A stretch of 13,141 nt of DNA from Actinomycetota bacterium (lineage in GTDB: Bacteria; Actinomycetota; Acidimicrobiia; Acidimicrobiales; JAFATL01), in assembly GCA_019243975.1 (NCBI GenBank), contig JAFATL010000446.1:1-13141 (forward strand), in the 5' to 3' direction. Shown here piece after piece: positions 1 to 6,006 of the stretch (the stretch's first letter is position 1; each line of letters begins with the position of its first letter). The notes beneath the pieces were generated by a model. The model was not told the origin of the DNA, ran no database searches, and was given only the letters and a program-made list of their open reading frames with translations. Made by a program: the position numbers and the translations under genes.

Positions 1-607
1 GCCCCCACCGATCGGCAGCCAGGCGGGCGACCACGTCGACCACCTTTTCCATCGGCGCGTCGACGCCTTCACCGGCCATCGACGTGACCGCCTTGTCGCG
101 GATCCCGCACGGCACGATGTGTTCGAAGAACCGCATGTCGGGGTCGACGTTCAGCGCGAACCCGTGCATGCTGCGGCCGCGCGTCACCCGTACCCCGATG
201 GCGCAGATCTTGCGGTCGCCCACCCACACGCCCGGGTAATCGGGCAGCCGCCCGGCGCCCGGCAGGCCGAGCTCCTCCAGCGCGTCGATGACCAGCTGCT
301 CGACGCCATGGACATAGTTCGGCACCGCGTCGGGGCCCATCGGCACGGTGAGGATCGGGTAGCCCACCAGCTGGCCGGGCCCGTGGTAGGTGACGTCGCC
401 GCCCCGATCGGTCTCGATCAGTTCGGCGCCGACGGACACGGGGTCGACGAGCACGTGCTCGCGCTTGGCCCGCACGCCGAGCGTGTACACGTGTGGGTGC
501 TCGAGGAGCAGGAGGTGGTCGTCACCCGACCGCTCCCACATCCCGTGCTGGACGGCGTGCGCGTCGCGGTAGTGCACCCGCCCGAGCCACCTGACCCGGA
601 GGGGCAT
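1..607 (-). CDS. lipB: LipB, lipoyl(octanoyl) transferase (3' end cut by window edge)
   Basis: Transfers the octanoyl group from octanoyl-ACP to lipoyl-domain lysines, the first committed step of protein lipoylation in the cytoplasm; LipA then inserts sulfur. Reading the minus strand from ATG at 607 gives 202 codons without a stop. Family hallmarks are visible: RGGDVTYHGPGQLVGYP (about residues 68-84, conserved His75), GDRKICAIGVRV with the conserved Lys133, and the catalytic Cys167 in the motif VPCGI. LipB proteins are usually about 210-240 residues, so only a short C-terminal tail is lost beyond position 1. The ATG shares its A with the TGA of the E2 gene (TGATG), which implies translational coupling. 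Being next to E2, its own substrate protein, fits the role. Identification is secure. Confidence 0.95.
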   Translation of the reverse strand, partial: MPLRVRWLGRVHYRDAHAVQHGMWERSGDDHLLLLEHPHVYTLGVRAKREHVLVDPVSVGAELIETDRGGDVTYHGPGQLVGYPILTVPMGPDAVPNYVHGVEQLVIDALEELGLPGAGRLPDYPGVWVGDRKICAIGVRVTRGRSMHGFALNVDPDMRFFEHIVPCGIRDKAVTSMAGEGVDAPMEKVVDVVARLAADRWG

Positions 608-2088
608 CAGAGCTCCTGCGACCAGTCGCGGGTCTCGAGGATCTGGCCCACCTCGTGGAGGAAGGCGGCCGCGTAGGCACCGTCGTAGGCGCGGTGGTCG
701 AACGACAGCGCGAGGTTGCCGACGGGATGGACGGCGATGGCGTAGCTGCCGTCGTCCTGCTCGACCGCCACTGGCCGCATCTTCACGCCGTCGGTCGACA
801 GGATCGCCACCTGAGGCTGGTTGATCACCGGGTAGGTGAGCAGCGTTCCGAAGGGACCGGGGTTGGTGATGGTGATCGTGCCGCCGGCGATGTCGTCGGC
901 GCCCAGCTTCTTCGACCGGGCCCGCTGGGCCAGGTCGGCCATCTCCCGGGCCAGGGCGCGCAGCCGCTTGTTGTCGGCGTCGTGCACGACGGGGACGATG
1001 AGGCCCTCGAGGTTGAGGTCGACGGCGATGCCGAGGTTGACGTAGTGGTGCACGACCAGCTCGTCGTTGCCGACCGACGCATTGACGTGCGGGTACTCGC
1101 GGATGGCGTCGATGATCGCCCGGGCGATGAACGGCAGGTACGTGAGGCTCACGCCCTCCTCGGCCTTGAAACGATCTTTCTCGGCCTTGCGCACCGCGTC
1201 GACGGCGGCGAAGTCGACCTCGATCGACACCAGGGTGTGGGCGGCGGTGGCGATCGACCGCACCATGTGCTCGGCCGTGCGCTTGCGGATGTTGGAGAAC
1301 GGAATCGTCTCGTCGCGCTCGCCCGCCCGCACGGCCGGCTCGGCCGGGCGACTGGGGGCGGCAGCCGCGGGCTCCGCCGCGGGCGCGCTCGACGGCGGGC
1401 GCGCCGCGCCTCCCTGCTGGCCCTTGTCGATGACCGCCAGCACGTCGGCGCGCGTGATGCGGCCACCCGCACCTGTGCCCGTGATCGTGTCGGGGTCGAG
1501 ATCGTGTTCGGCCAGCAGCTTGCGCACGACCGGCGACAGCACCTTCCCTCCGCCGGCGCCACCACCCGCGGGCTTCGACGGCGGGCGGTCGTCGGCCGGG
1601 CGCGTGCCCGCCGACGGCTGCGGCGCCGCCTGCTTGGCCTTCGGCTCCGGTTCGGGCTCGGGTTCGGCCGCGTCGTCGGAGGCGGACTCGTCGGCGGTCT
1701 CGCCGTCCTCGACCGTGTCGTCCTTCTGTTCCTCCGCCTTGGGCTCGGGCTCCTCCGCCGGTTCCTCCTCGGCGGCTGCCTCGGCCGCCTCCTCGGCGGG
1801 CGCTTCGGCCTTGTCCGCAGCGGCAGGCGCACCGCCGCCGTTGCCAGAGACGGGCTCGCTGCTGATGACGGCGAGCTTGGCACCCACGTCGACCGTCTCG
1901 CCCTCGGGCACGAGGATCTCGGCCAGGTAGCCGGACGCCGGCGAGGGCACTTCGGAGTCGACCTTGTCGGTCGACACCTCGAAGAGGACCTCGTCCTCCT
2001 TGACCTCGTCGCCGACTGCTTTCATCCACTTGGTGATCGTTCCCTCGGTGACGGTCTCACCGAGCTGCGGCATGGTGATGTCGGCCAT
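607..2088 (-). CDS. sucB: Dihydrolipoamide acyltransferase, E2 of a 2-oxo-acid dehydrogenase complex (SucB/DlaT-type)
   Basis: Core E2 subunit: its lipoyl arm takes the acyl group from E1, and the C-terminal domain transfers it to CoA. The 493 residues show one lipoyl domain (1-76, lipoyl Lys42 in STDKVDS), a long acidic Ala/Pro/Glu linker (about 78-182, 29 of 105 residues Asp/Glu), an E3/E1-binding domain (183-220, VLSPVVRKLL through GRITRADVL), a second Pro/Ala linker, and the catalytic domain (about 260-493) with active-site His465 and Asp469 in HRAYDG. Its ATG overlaps the lpd TGA by one base and its TGA overlaps the lipB ATG. The acyl specificity (succinyl, acetyl or branched-chain) cannot be read from sequence by eye; the sucB symbol follows the usual naming of actinobacterial relatives. 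Actinobacterial homologues such as M. tuberculosis DlaT have more than one lipoyl domain, whereas this one has one. Confidence 0.93.
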   Translation of the reverse strand: MADITMPQLGETVTEGTITKWMKAVGDEVKEDEVLFEVSTDKVDSEVPSPASGYLAEILVPEGETVDVGAKLAVISSEPVSGNGGGAPAAADKAEAPAEEAAEAAAEEEPAEEPEPKAEEQKDDTVEDGETADESASDDAAEPEPEPEPKAKQAAPQPSAGTRPADDRPPSKPAGGGAGGGKVLSPVVRKLLAEHDLDPDTITGTGAGGRITRADVLAVIDKGQQGGAARPPSSAPAAEPAAAAPSRPAEPAVRAGERDETIPFSNIRKRTAEHMVRSIATAAHTLVSIEVDFAAVDAVRKAEKDRFKAEEGVSLTYLPFIARAIIDAIREYPHVNASVGNDELVVHHYVNLGIAVDLNLEGLIVPVVHDADNKRLRALAREMADLAQRARSKKLGADDIAGGTITITNPGPFGTLLTYPVINQPQVAILSTDGVKMRPVAVEQDDGSYAIAVHPVGNLALSFDHRAYDGAYAAAFLHEVGQILETRDWSQEL

Positions 2089-3488
2089 CAGCCGTGCAAC
2101 CCCCTTCCGGTGAGCGACATGACGGTCTCACCGAACGTCTCGGACAGCGTCGGGTGCGGCTGGATGAAGTGGGCGATCTCCTCCGGCACTGCCTCCCAGT
2201 TGACGGCGAGGTAGCCCGGGCCAAGTTGCTCCGTGACCCACGGCCCCACCATGTGCACCCCGAGGATGCGGCCGGCTTTGCCGTCCGGCAGCTTCTCGGC
2301 GATGACCTTCACCAGCCCCTCGGACTCACCGATGATCAGCGCCCGCCCGTCGCCGGCGAAGCGGTGCTTGGCGACGACCACTTCGAACCCCGCCTCCTTG
2401 GCCGCCTCCTCCGAGTAACCGGCGAACGCCACCTCGGGGTAGCAGTAGATGCACCACGGGACCTTGCCGTAGTCGACGGGGACGTTGGGCTCGCCGAGGA
2501 TGTCCTTGATGACCACCACGGCCTCGGCGAAACCGACGTGCGCCAGCTGGGGCGTGGCCACGAGGTCGCCCACCGCGTACACACCCTCTTCGGTGGTGTG
2601 CATGAACTCGTCGACGATCACGAAGCCGCGATCGTCGACCTCGACCGACGTGCCCGGCAGCACGAGGCCGTCGGACAGCGGCTTGCGCCCGACCGACACC
2701 ACCACCGCGTCGACGGTGATCTGCTCGCCCTCGCCGTAGCTGACCGTCGTGCCGCCGTCGCCGTTGGGCGTGTGGCCAGTGACGGCGACGCCGGTGTGCA
2801 CGTCGATGCCGCGCTTCTTGAACGAGCGCGCCACCACGTCGACCACGTCCTTGTCGCAGCCCGGCAGCATCTTCGGTAGCGCTTCGAGCACGGTGACCTG
2901 GGTGCCGAGGTCGCTCATCGTCGACGCGAACTCGCACCCGATGGCGCCGCCGCCGATGACCACGGCCGAGCCGGGCAGCTTGTCGAGCGACAGGAACTCG
3001 TCGGAGGTGAACACGATCTTGCCGTCGGGCTCGAACCCCGGCAGCGTGCGCGGCACCGAGCCGCTGGCCAGGACGATGTTGCGACCCTTGAGCTCGGTGC
3101 CGTCGTCGACCTTCACGACCTTGCCGGGCGCCAGCTGGCCGGTGCCGATGACGGTCGTGATCTTGCGCTGCTTCATGAGCCCCTGCAGGCCCTTCCACAG
3201 CTGGTCGACCACCTTCTGTTTGCGCGCCTGGCTCACCGAGAAGTCGATGCCGGGCTGTTCGGACAGGACGCCGAACTCCTTGGCGCCGGCCACGGTGCGG
3301 AACACGGCCGCCGTTTCGAGGAACTCCTTGGCCGGGATGCAGCCCCGGTGGAGGCACGTGCCGCCCACCTTCTCCTTCTCGACGACGGCGACGCTCAGGC
3401 CGGCCGCCGCGCCGTACAAAGCGGCGGCGTACCCGCCGGGGCCTCCGCCGATCACCACCAGGTCGAACTGCTCGGCCGTAGCACTCAC
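2088..3488 (-). CDS. lpdA: Dihydrolipoamide dehydrogenase (E3)
   Basis: FAD-dependent E3, which reoxidises the dihydrolipoyl arm of E2 and passes electrons to NAD+. It has 466 residues, the normal family length. Visible motifs are the FAD-binding GGGPGGY (14-20), the redox disulfide GGTCLHRGC (Cys45, Cys50), the NAD-binding GGGAIGCEFAS (179-189), a second FAD motif around VYAVGDL, and the C-terminal catalytic pair His445/Glu450 in HPTLSE. The start is GTG at 3488; an in-frame TAG lies 24 bases upstream and no other start codon fits between them. The purine-rich GGAG directly abuts this GTG instead of sitting 5-9 bases upstream, so initiation may depend on ribosomes arriving from the upstream reading frame. 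The gene stops one base into the E2 start. Identification is secure. Confidence 0.96.
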   Translation of the reverse strand: MSATAEQFDLVVIGGGPGGYAAALYGAAAGLSVAVVEKEKVGGTCLHRGCIPAKEFLETAAVFRTVAGAKEFGVLSEQPGIDFSVSQARKQKVVDQLWKGLQGLMKQRKITTVIGTGQLAPGKVVKVDDGTELKGRNIVLASGSVPRTLPGFEPDGKIVFTSDEFLSLDKLPGSAVVIGGGAIGCEFASTMSDLGTQVTVLEALPKMLPGCDKDVVDVVARSFKKRGIDVHTGVAVTGHTPNGDGGTTVSYGEGEQITVDAVVVSVGRKPLSDGLVLPGTSVEVDDRGFVIVDEFMHTTEEGVYAVGDLVATPQLAHVGFAEAVVVIKDILGEPNVPVDYGKVPWCIYCYPEVAFAGYSEEAAKEAGFEVVVAKHRFAGDGRALIIGESEGLVKVIAEKLPDGKAGRILGVHMVGPWVTEQLGPGYLAVNWEAVPEEIAHFIQPHPTLSETFGETVMSLTGRGLHG

Positions 3489-3509
3489 CTCCGAAGTCGG
3501 AAAACCAGA

Positions 3510-3602
3510 CTAGTGAGCGGCCAGGAACACCTGGACAGCGAAGGCCACGAGGATGATGAGGCCGCACGCCAGTGCCAATCCGATGAGCACTCTGGTGGGC
3601 AC
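3510..3602 (-). CDS. Possible 30-residue single-pass membrane peptide
   Basis: A short frame starting at GTG 3602, two bases after the TAA of the DUF2203 gene, and ending at TAG 3512-3510, 21 bases before lpd. It begins MPTRVLIGLALAC and then runs almost wholly hydrophobic (Leu, Ile, Val, Ala, Phe, about residues 5-28) to a C-terminal AAH, so it would form one membrane helix with a single Arg near the N-terminus. A GGA lies 6-8 bases before the GTG. No family is recognised. Supporting it: position, spacing and a continuous transmembrane profile. Against it: small size and a GTG start. The frame stays open upstream to 3698, but that part lies inside the DUF2203 gene. It could simply be a spacer. 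Confidence 0.45.
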   Translation of the reverse strand: MPTRVLIGLALACGLIILVAFAVQVFLAAH

Positions 3603-3604
3603 GG

Positions 3605-3940
3605 TTATTCCGGATCCCGGGGCAGCGGACGTCGACCGGCGAACCCGTCTTCGGGCAGGTGCCAGAACGCCAGGTCGTCCTCGTCGAGGCGGTAACACAG
3701 CAGGTAGACGACACCGTCGGCGCCCCGGGCCGGGAAGTCGATGAGCCCGGCCACGGGGTCCCGCACCACGATGCTCTCGGCCTCGAGCTGGGCGAGCGCG
3801 GCGCCTGCGTCATCTCGGGTGTGGCCGTGCCCGTTGCCGCTGGCGCGGGACGCCACCAGGGCCGCGGCCTGCACGACCTCCACCAGGGCGCGCGCCTGGG
3901 GCAGGAAGGCGCGTGCTTCGGCGACGGTCCAGTACCTCAC
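3605..3940 (-). CDS. DUF2203 family protein, function unknown
   Basis: A 111-residue soluble protein. It opens with RYWTVAEARAFLPQARALV, and its C-terminal half reads GLIDFPARGADGVVYLLCY followed by FWHLPEDGFAGRRPL. These are the hallmarks of DUF2203: the N-terminal YWT-EEAR-LLP helix, the GLIDFPA loop, the L-C-W/Y-R strand, then a W-H pair and the GF-GR-PL end. The start is GTG 3940. The longer frame running back to 4441 would cross the divergent riboswitch and is not believable. There is no Shine-Dalgarno sequence before the GTG, but a TAGTTT box lies exactly 7 bases upstream, as expected for a leaderless actinobacterial transcript. It is the first gene of a minus-strand operon leading into lpd, E2 and lipB. 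No biochemical function is known to me. Confidence 0.88.
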   Translation of the reverse strand: MRYWTVAEARAFLPQARALVEVVQAAALVASRASGNGHGHTRDDAGAALAQLEAESIVVRDPVAGLIDFPARGADGVVYLLCYRLDEDDLAFWHLPEDGFAGRRPLPRDPE

Positions 3941-3960
3941 GCTCGGTAAACTATCGAGCG
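3940..3960. promoter_or_regulatory. Candidate bidirectional promoter inside an inverted repeat
   Basis: Arms CGCTCG (3940-3945) and CGAGCG (3955-3960) flank an A/T-containing centre, TAAACTAT. Including a G-T pair and two further A-T pairs, the symmetry extends over 21 bases. On the plus strand TAAACT (3947-3952) could be a -10 box giving a start near 3959, just ahead of the riboswitch. On the minus strand TAGTTT (3953-3948) lies 7 bases before the DUF2203 GTG. The two boxes overlap by five bases. No convincing -35 box is seen on either strand. The repeat could also be an operator. This is inference from sequence pattern only. Confidence 0.42.
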
Positions 3961-3963
3961 ACA

Positions 3964-4058
3964 GCCGCAGGGGAGCTCGGCGAACGCCGGGCTGAGAGGC
4001 GGGCACGCGGCCCGCGACCCTCGACACCGGCCTGGTAATGCAGGCAGAGGGAGCGTGC
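3964..4058 (+). ncRNA. TPP riboswitch (THI element) controlling thiG
   Basis: The conserved TPP aptamer blocks occur in order: GGGGAGC (3970-3976), GGCTGAGAGG (3990-3999), GACCC (4016-4020), CCTGGTAATGCAGG (4031-4044) and GAGGGA (4047-4052). They fold as expected: P2 pairs 3975-3981 with 3986-3992 around GAAC; P3 pairs GCGGGC 3999-4004 with GCCCGC 4010-4015; P5 pairs CCTG 4031-4034 with CAGG 4041-4044; and a weak P1 pairs 3964-3968 with 4053-4058 with one bulged T. The 3' conserved strand GAGGGAG (4047-4053) is also the only Shine-Dalgarno sequence for thiG, 8 bases before its ATG. Ligand binding would therefore hide the ribosome site directly, with no separate expression platform visible. 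Confidence 0.94.
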
Positions 4059-4061
4059 ACC

Positions 4062-4832
4062 ATGGGTGACTCACTGAGGATCGCAGACCGGGAGTTCACG
4101 TCCCGCCTGCTGCTGGGCACCGGCAAGTTCCCGTCCAACGACTCGCTGCGCGACACGATCATCGCCAGCGGCACCGAGATCGTGACGGTCGCCCTGCGGC
4201 GCGTCGACCTCGAGGCCACCGACGACATCCTCGACGCCGTTCCCCTCGACCGGGTGCTGCTGCTCACCAACACCAGCGGCGCTGTCGACGCCGACGAGGC
4301 GATCCGCCTGGCCCGCCTGGCCCGGGCTGCCGGCCTGCCCGAGTGGATCAAGCTCGAGGTGACGCCCGACCCCCGCCACCTCCTGCCCGACCCGGTGGAG
4401 ACCCTGCGGGCCGCCGAGGTGCTGTGCGCGGAGGGCTTCACGATCCTTCCCTACTGCAACGCCGACCCGGTGCTGTGCAAGCGGTTGGAGGAGGCGGGCT
4501 GCGCCACCGTGATGCCGCTCGGTTCCTGGATCGGGTCGAACCAGGGCCTGCGCACCAAGGCGGCGCTCGAGATCATCATCGAGCAGTCGTTCGTCCCCGT
4601 CGTCGTCGACGCCGGCATCGGCGCGCCCAGCCAGGCGGCGGAGGCCATGGAGATGGGCGCAGCCGCGGTCCTCGTCAACACCGCCATCGGCACGGCCGGT
4701 GACCCGCCCGCCATGGGCGCCGCCTTCCGCCAAGCGGTGGAGGCGGGACGGCGCGGTTACCTGGCCGGTCTGCCCGCGGTGCAGTCGAGCGCGCACGCGT
4801 CGTCACCGCTCACCGGCTTCCTGTCGACATGA
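4062..4832 (+). CDS. thiG: ThiG, thiazole synthase
   Basis: Builds the thiazole phosphate ring of thiamine from 1-deoxy-xylulose 5-phosphate, ThiS thiocarboxylate and dehydroglycine (2-iminoacetate). The 256 residues give a full-length TIM-barrel ThiG: LLLGTGKF (16-23), the Schiff-base Lys97 in EWIKLEVTPD, the stretch GFTILPYCNADPVLCKRLEE, MPLGSWIGSNQG, and the phosphate-binding VVDAGIGAPSQAAEAMEMGA and LVNTAIG loops. The start is ATG 4062, with GAGGGAG 8 bases upstream; an in-frame ATG at 4038 lies inside the riboswitch core and is rejected. It overlaps thiH by four bases (ATGA). No thiS, thiF or thiO is in the window, so the sulfur-carrier genes must lie elsewhere. Confidence 0.97.
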   Translation: MGDSLRIADREFTSRLLLGTGKFPSNDSLRDTIIASGTEIVTVALRRVDLEATDDILDAVPLDRVLLLTNTSGAVDADEAIRLARLARAAGLPEWIKLEVTPDPRHLLPDPVETLRAAEVLCAEGFTILPYCNADPVLCKRLEEAGCATVMPLGSWIGSNQGLRTKAALEIIIEQSFVPVVVDAGIGAPSQAAEAMEMGAAAVLVNTAIGTAGDPPAMGAAFRQAVEAGRRGYLAGLPAVQSSAHASSPLTGFLST

Positions 4833-5989
4833 CGCTGTCGACCCCGGTCGTGCTGGAGTCGCGACCGGCGGGTGTGCCTGAGGGGACGGCGGCGGCCGAC
4901 CTGCTGGCGACCGACCTGGACGCGCTGCGGGCCCGCGTCGACAACGCGACCGCCTCGGATGTCGAGCGGGCCCTGGTCGCGCCCCGCCGCACGCTGGCCG
5001 ACTTCGCGGCGCTGCTGTCACCGGTCGCGGCGACGCGGCTCGAGGATCTGGCCCGGCGAGCGCACGACACGACCGTGCGCCGCTTCGGTCGCACCATCCA
5101 CCTGTTCGCGCCGCTCTACCTGTCCAACGAGTGCGTCTCGACGTGCACGTACTGCGGGTTCTCGGCCGAGAACGAGATCGCACGCCGAACGTTGACGCCC
5201 GCGGAGGTGCTCGAGGAAGCCCGGGCGTTGACGGCGCGCGGGTTCCGGCACCTGCTGCTGGTCGCCGGTGAGCATGCCCGCATCGTGAGCAAGGACTACC
5301 TCGTCGAGTGCGTGCGCGTGCTCGCGCCGGAGGTGCCACAGCTGTCGATCGAGGTGCAGGTGTGGGACACCGACACCTATCGCCGCCTCGTCGATGCGGG
5401 CTGTGACGGCCTCGTCGTCTATCAGGAGACGTACGACCGCGATACGTACGCGGCCGCCCACCTCAAGGGCAAGAAGCGCAACTACGACTGGCGCCTCGCC
5501 GCCGTCGACCGGGGCGCCGAGGCGGGCATGCGCCGACTGGGCATCGCGGCCCTGCTCGGTCTGCACGAGGACTGGCGGGCTGACGCGTTGGCGGTCGCCG
5601 CCCATGCCCACGCTCTGGTCAAGCGGTGGTGGCGGAGCGAAGTGTCAGTGGCGCTCCCCCGCCTGCGGCCGGCGGCCGGCGGCTACGTGCCCGCCGACGT
5701 CGTGTCGGACGCCGAATTCGTGCAGCTGCTGTGCGCGCTGCGGCTCTTCTTGCCCGACGTCGGCGTCACCCTCTCGACGCGCGAGTCGCCCGAGCTGCGC
5801 GACGCCCTGCTGCGGCTCGGCGTCACCCACATGTCGGCGGGCTCCCACACCGAGCCCGGTGGCTACGCGGCCGAGAGCGACGCCGAGCCCCAGTTCGAGA
5901 TCAGCGACACGCGTTCCCCCGACGAAGTCGTGCGCGTCCTTCGCGCCGCCGGCTACGACCCGGTGTGGAAGGACTGGCAGCGGTCCTAG
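4829..5989 (+). CDS. thiH: ThiH, 2-iminoacetate synthase (radical SAM tyrosine lyase)
   Basis: Cleaves tyrosine to dehydroglycine and p-cresol, supplying the glycine imine used by ThiG. The 386 residues carry the radical-SAM cluster CVSTCTYCGF (Cys102, Cys106, Cys109), preceded by LFAPLYLSNEC as is typical of ThiH. Other hallmarks are LLLVAGEHARIVSKDYL, the VYQETYDRDTYAAAHLKGKKRNYDWRL stretch (longer run given only in part here: it starts near residue 203), and a C-terminal THMSAGSHTEPGGY. Translation is probably coupled to thiG through the ATGA overlap. Many aerobic actinobacteria use the oxidase ThiO at this step; ThiH is the oxygen-sensitive alternative, which is a modest surprise here. 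Related radical-SAM enzymes share the cluster, but the thiG neighbour and riboswitch make ThiH the firm call. Confidence 0.93.
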   Translation: MTLSTPVVLESRPAGVPEGTAAADLLATDLDALRARVDNATASDVERALVAPRRTLADFAALLSPVAATRLEDLARRAHDTTVRRFGRTIHLFAPLYLSNECVSTCTYCGFSAENEIARRTLTPAEVLEEARALTARGFRHLLLVAGEHARIVSKDYLVECVRVLAPEVPQLSIEVQVWDTDTYRRLVDAGCDGLVVYQETYDRDTYAAAHLKGKKRNYDWRLAAVDRGAEAGMRRLGIAALLGLHEDWRADALAVAAHAHALVKRWWRSEVSVALPRLRPAAGGYVPADVVSDAEFVQLLCALRLFLPDVGVTLSTRESPELRDALLRLGVTHMSAGSHTEPGGYAAESDAEPQFEISDTRSPDEVVRVLRAAGYDPVWKDWQRS

Positions 5990-6006
5990 CTCGCTAAGGT
6001 CGGCCC

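Noticed and set aside
119..676. Plus-strand frame of 185 codons and another at 655-2214 of 519 codons
   Set aside because: They lie antisense to lipB and E2, whose proteins are clearly recognisable on the minus strand. The plus-strand products are Arg/Gly/Val/His-rich and match no family pattern, as expected of open antisense frames in GC-rich DNA.
1640..1830. Repetitive GGCTC/TTCGG-rich stretch resembling a tandem repeat
   Set aside because: It encodes the Glu/Pro/Ala linker of E2, so the repetition is explained by protein low complexity rather than a DNA repeat element.
2326..3813. 495-codon minus-strand frame crossing lpd and DUF2203
   Set aside because: Arg/Gly-rich shadow out of frame with Lpd. 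Its first part runs through the in-frame DUF2203 C-terminus only briefly; a fusion would break both recognised families.
4038..4061. Upstream ATG for thiG at 4038
   Set aside because: This ATG is part of the conserved TAATG core of the TPP aptamer and has no ribosome site; ATG 4062 has a correctly spaced GAGGGAG.
3941..4441. N-terminal extension of DUF2203 back to 4441
   Set aside because: It would be antisense to the riboswitch and thiG, and the added sequence is Ser/Arg-rich with no family match; DUF2203 proteins begin at the YWT motif.
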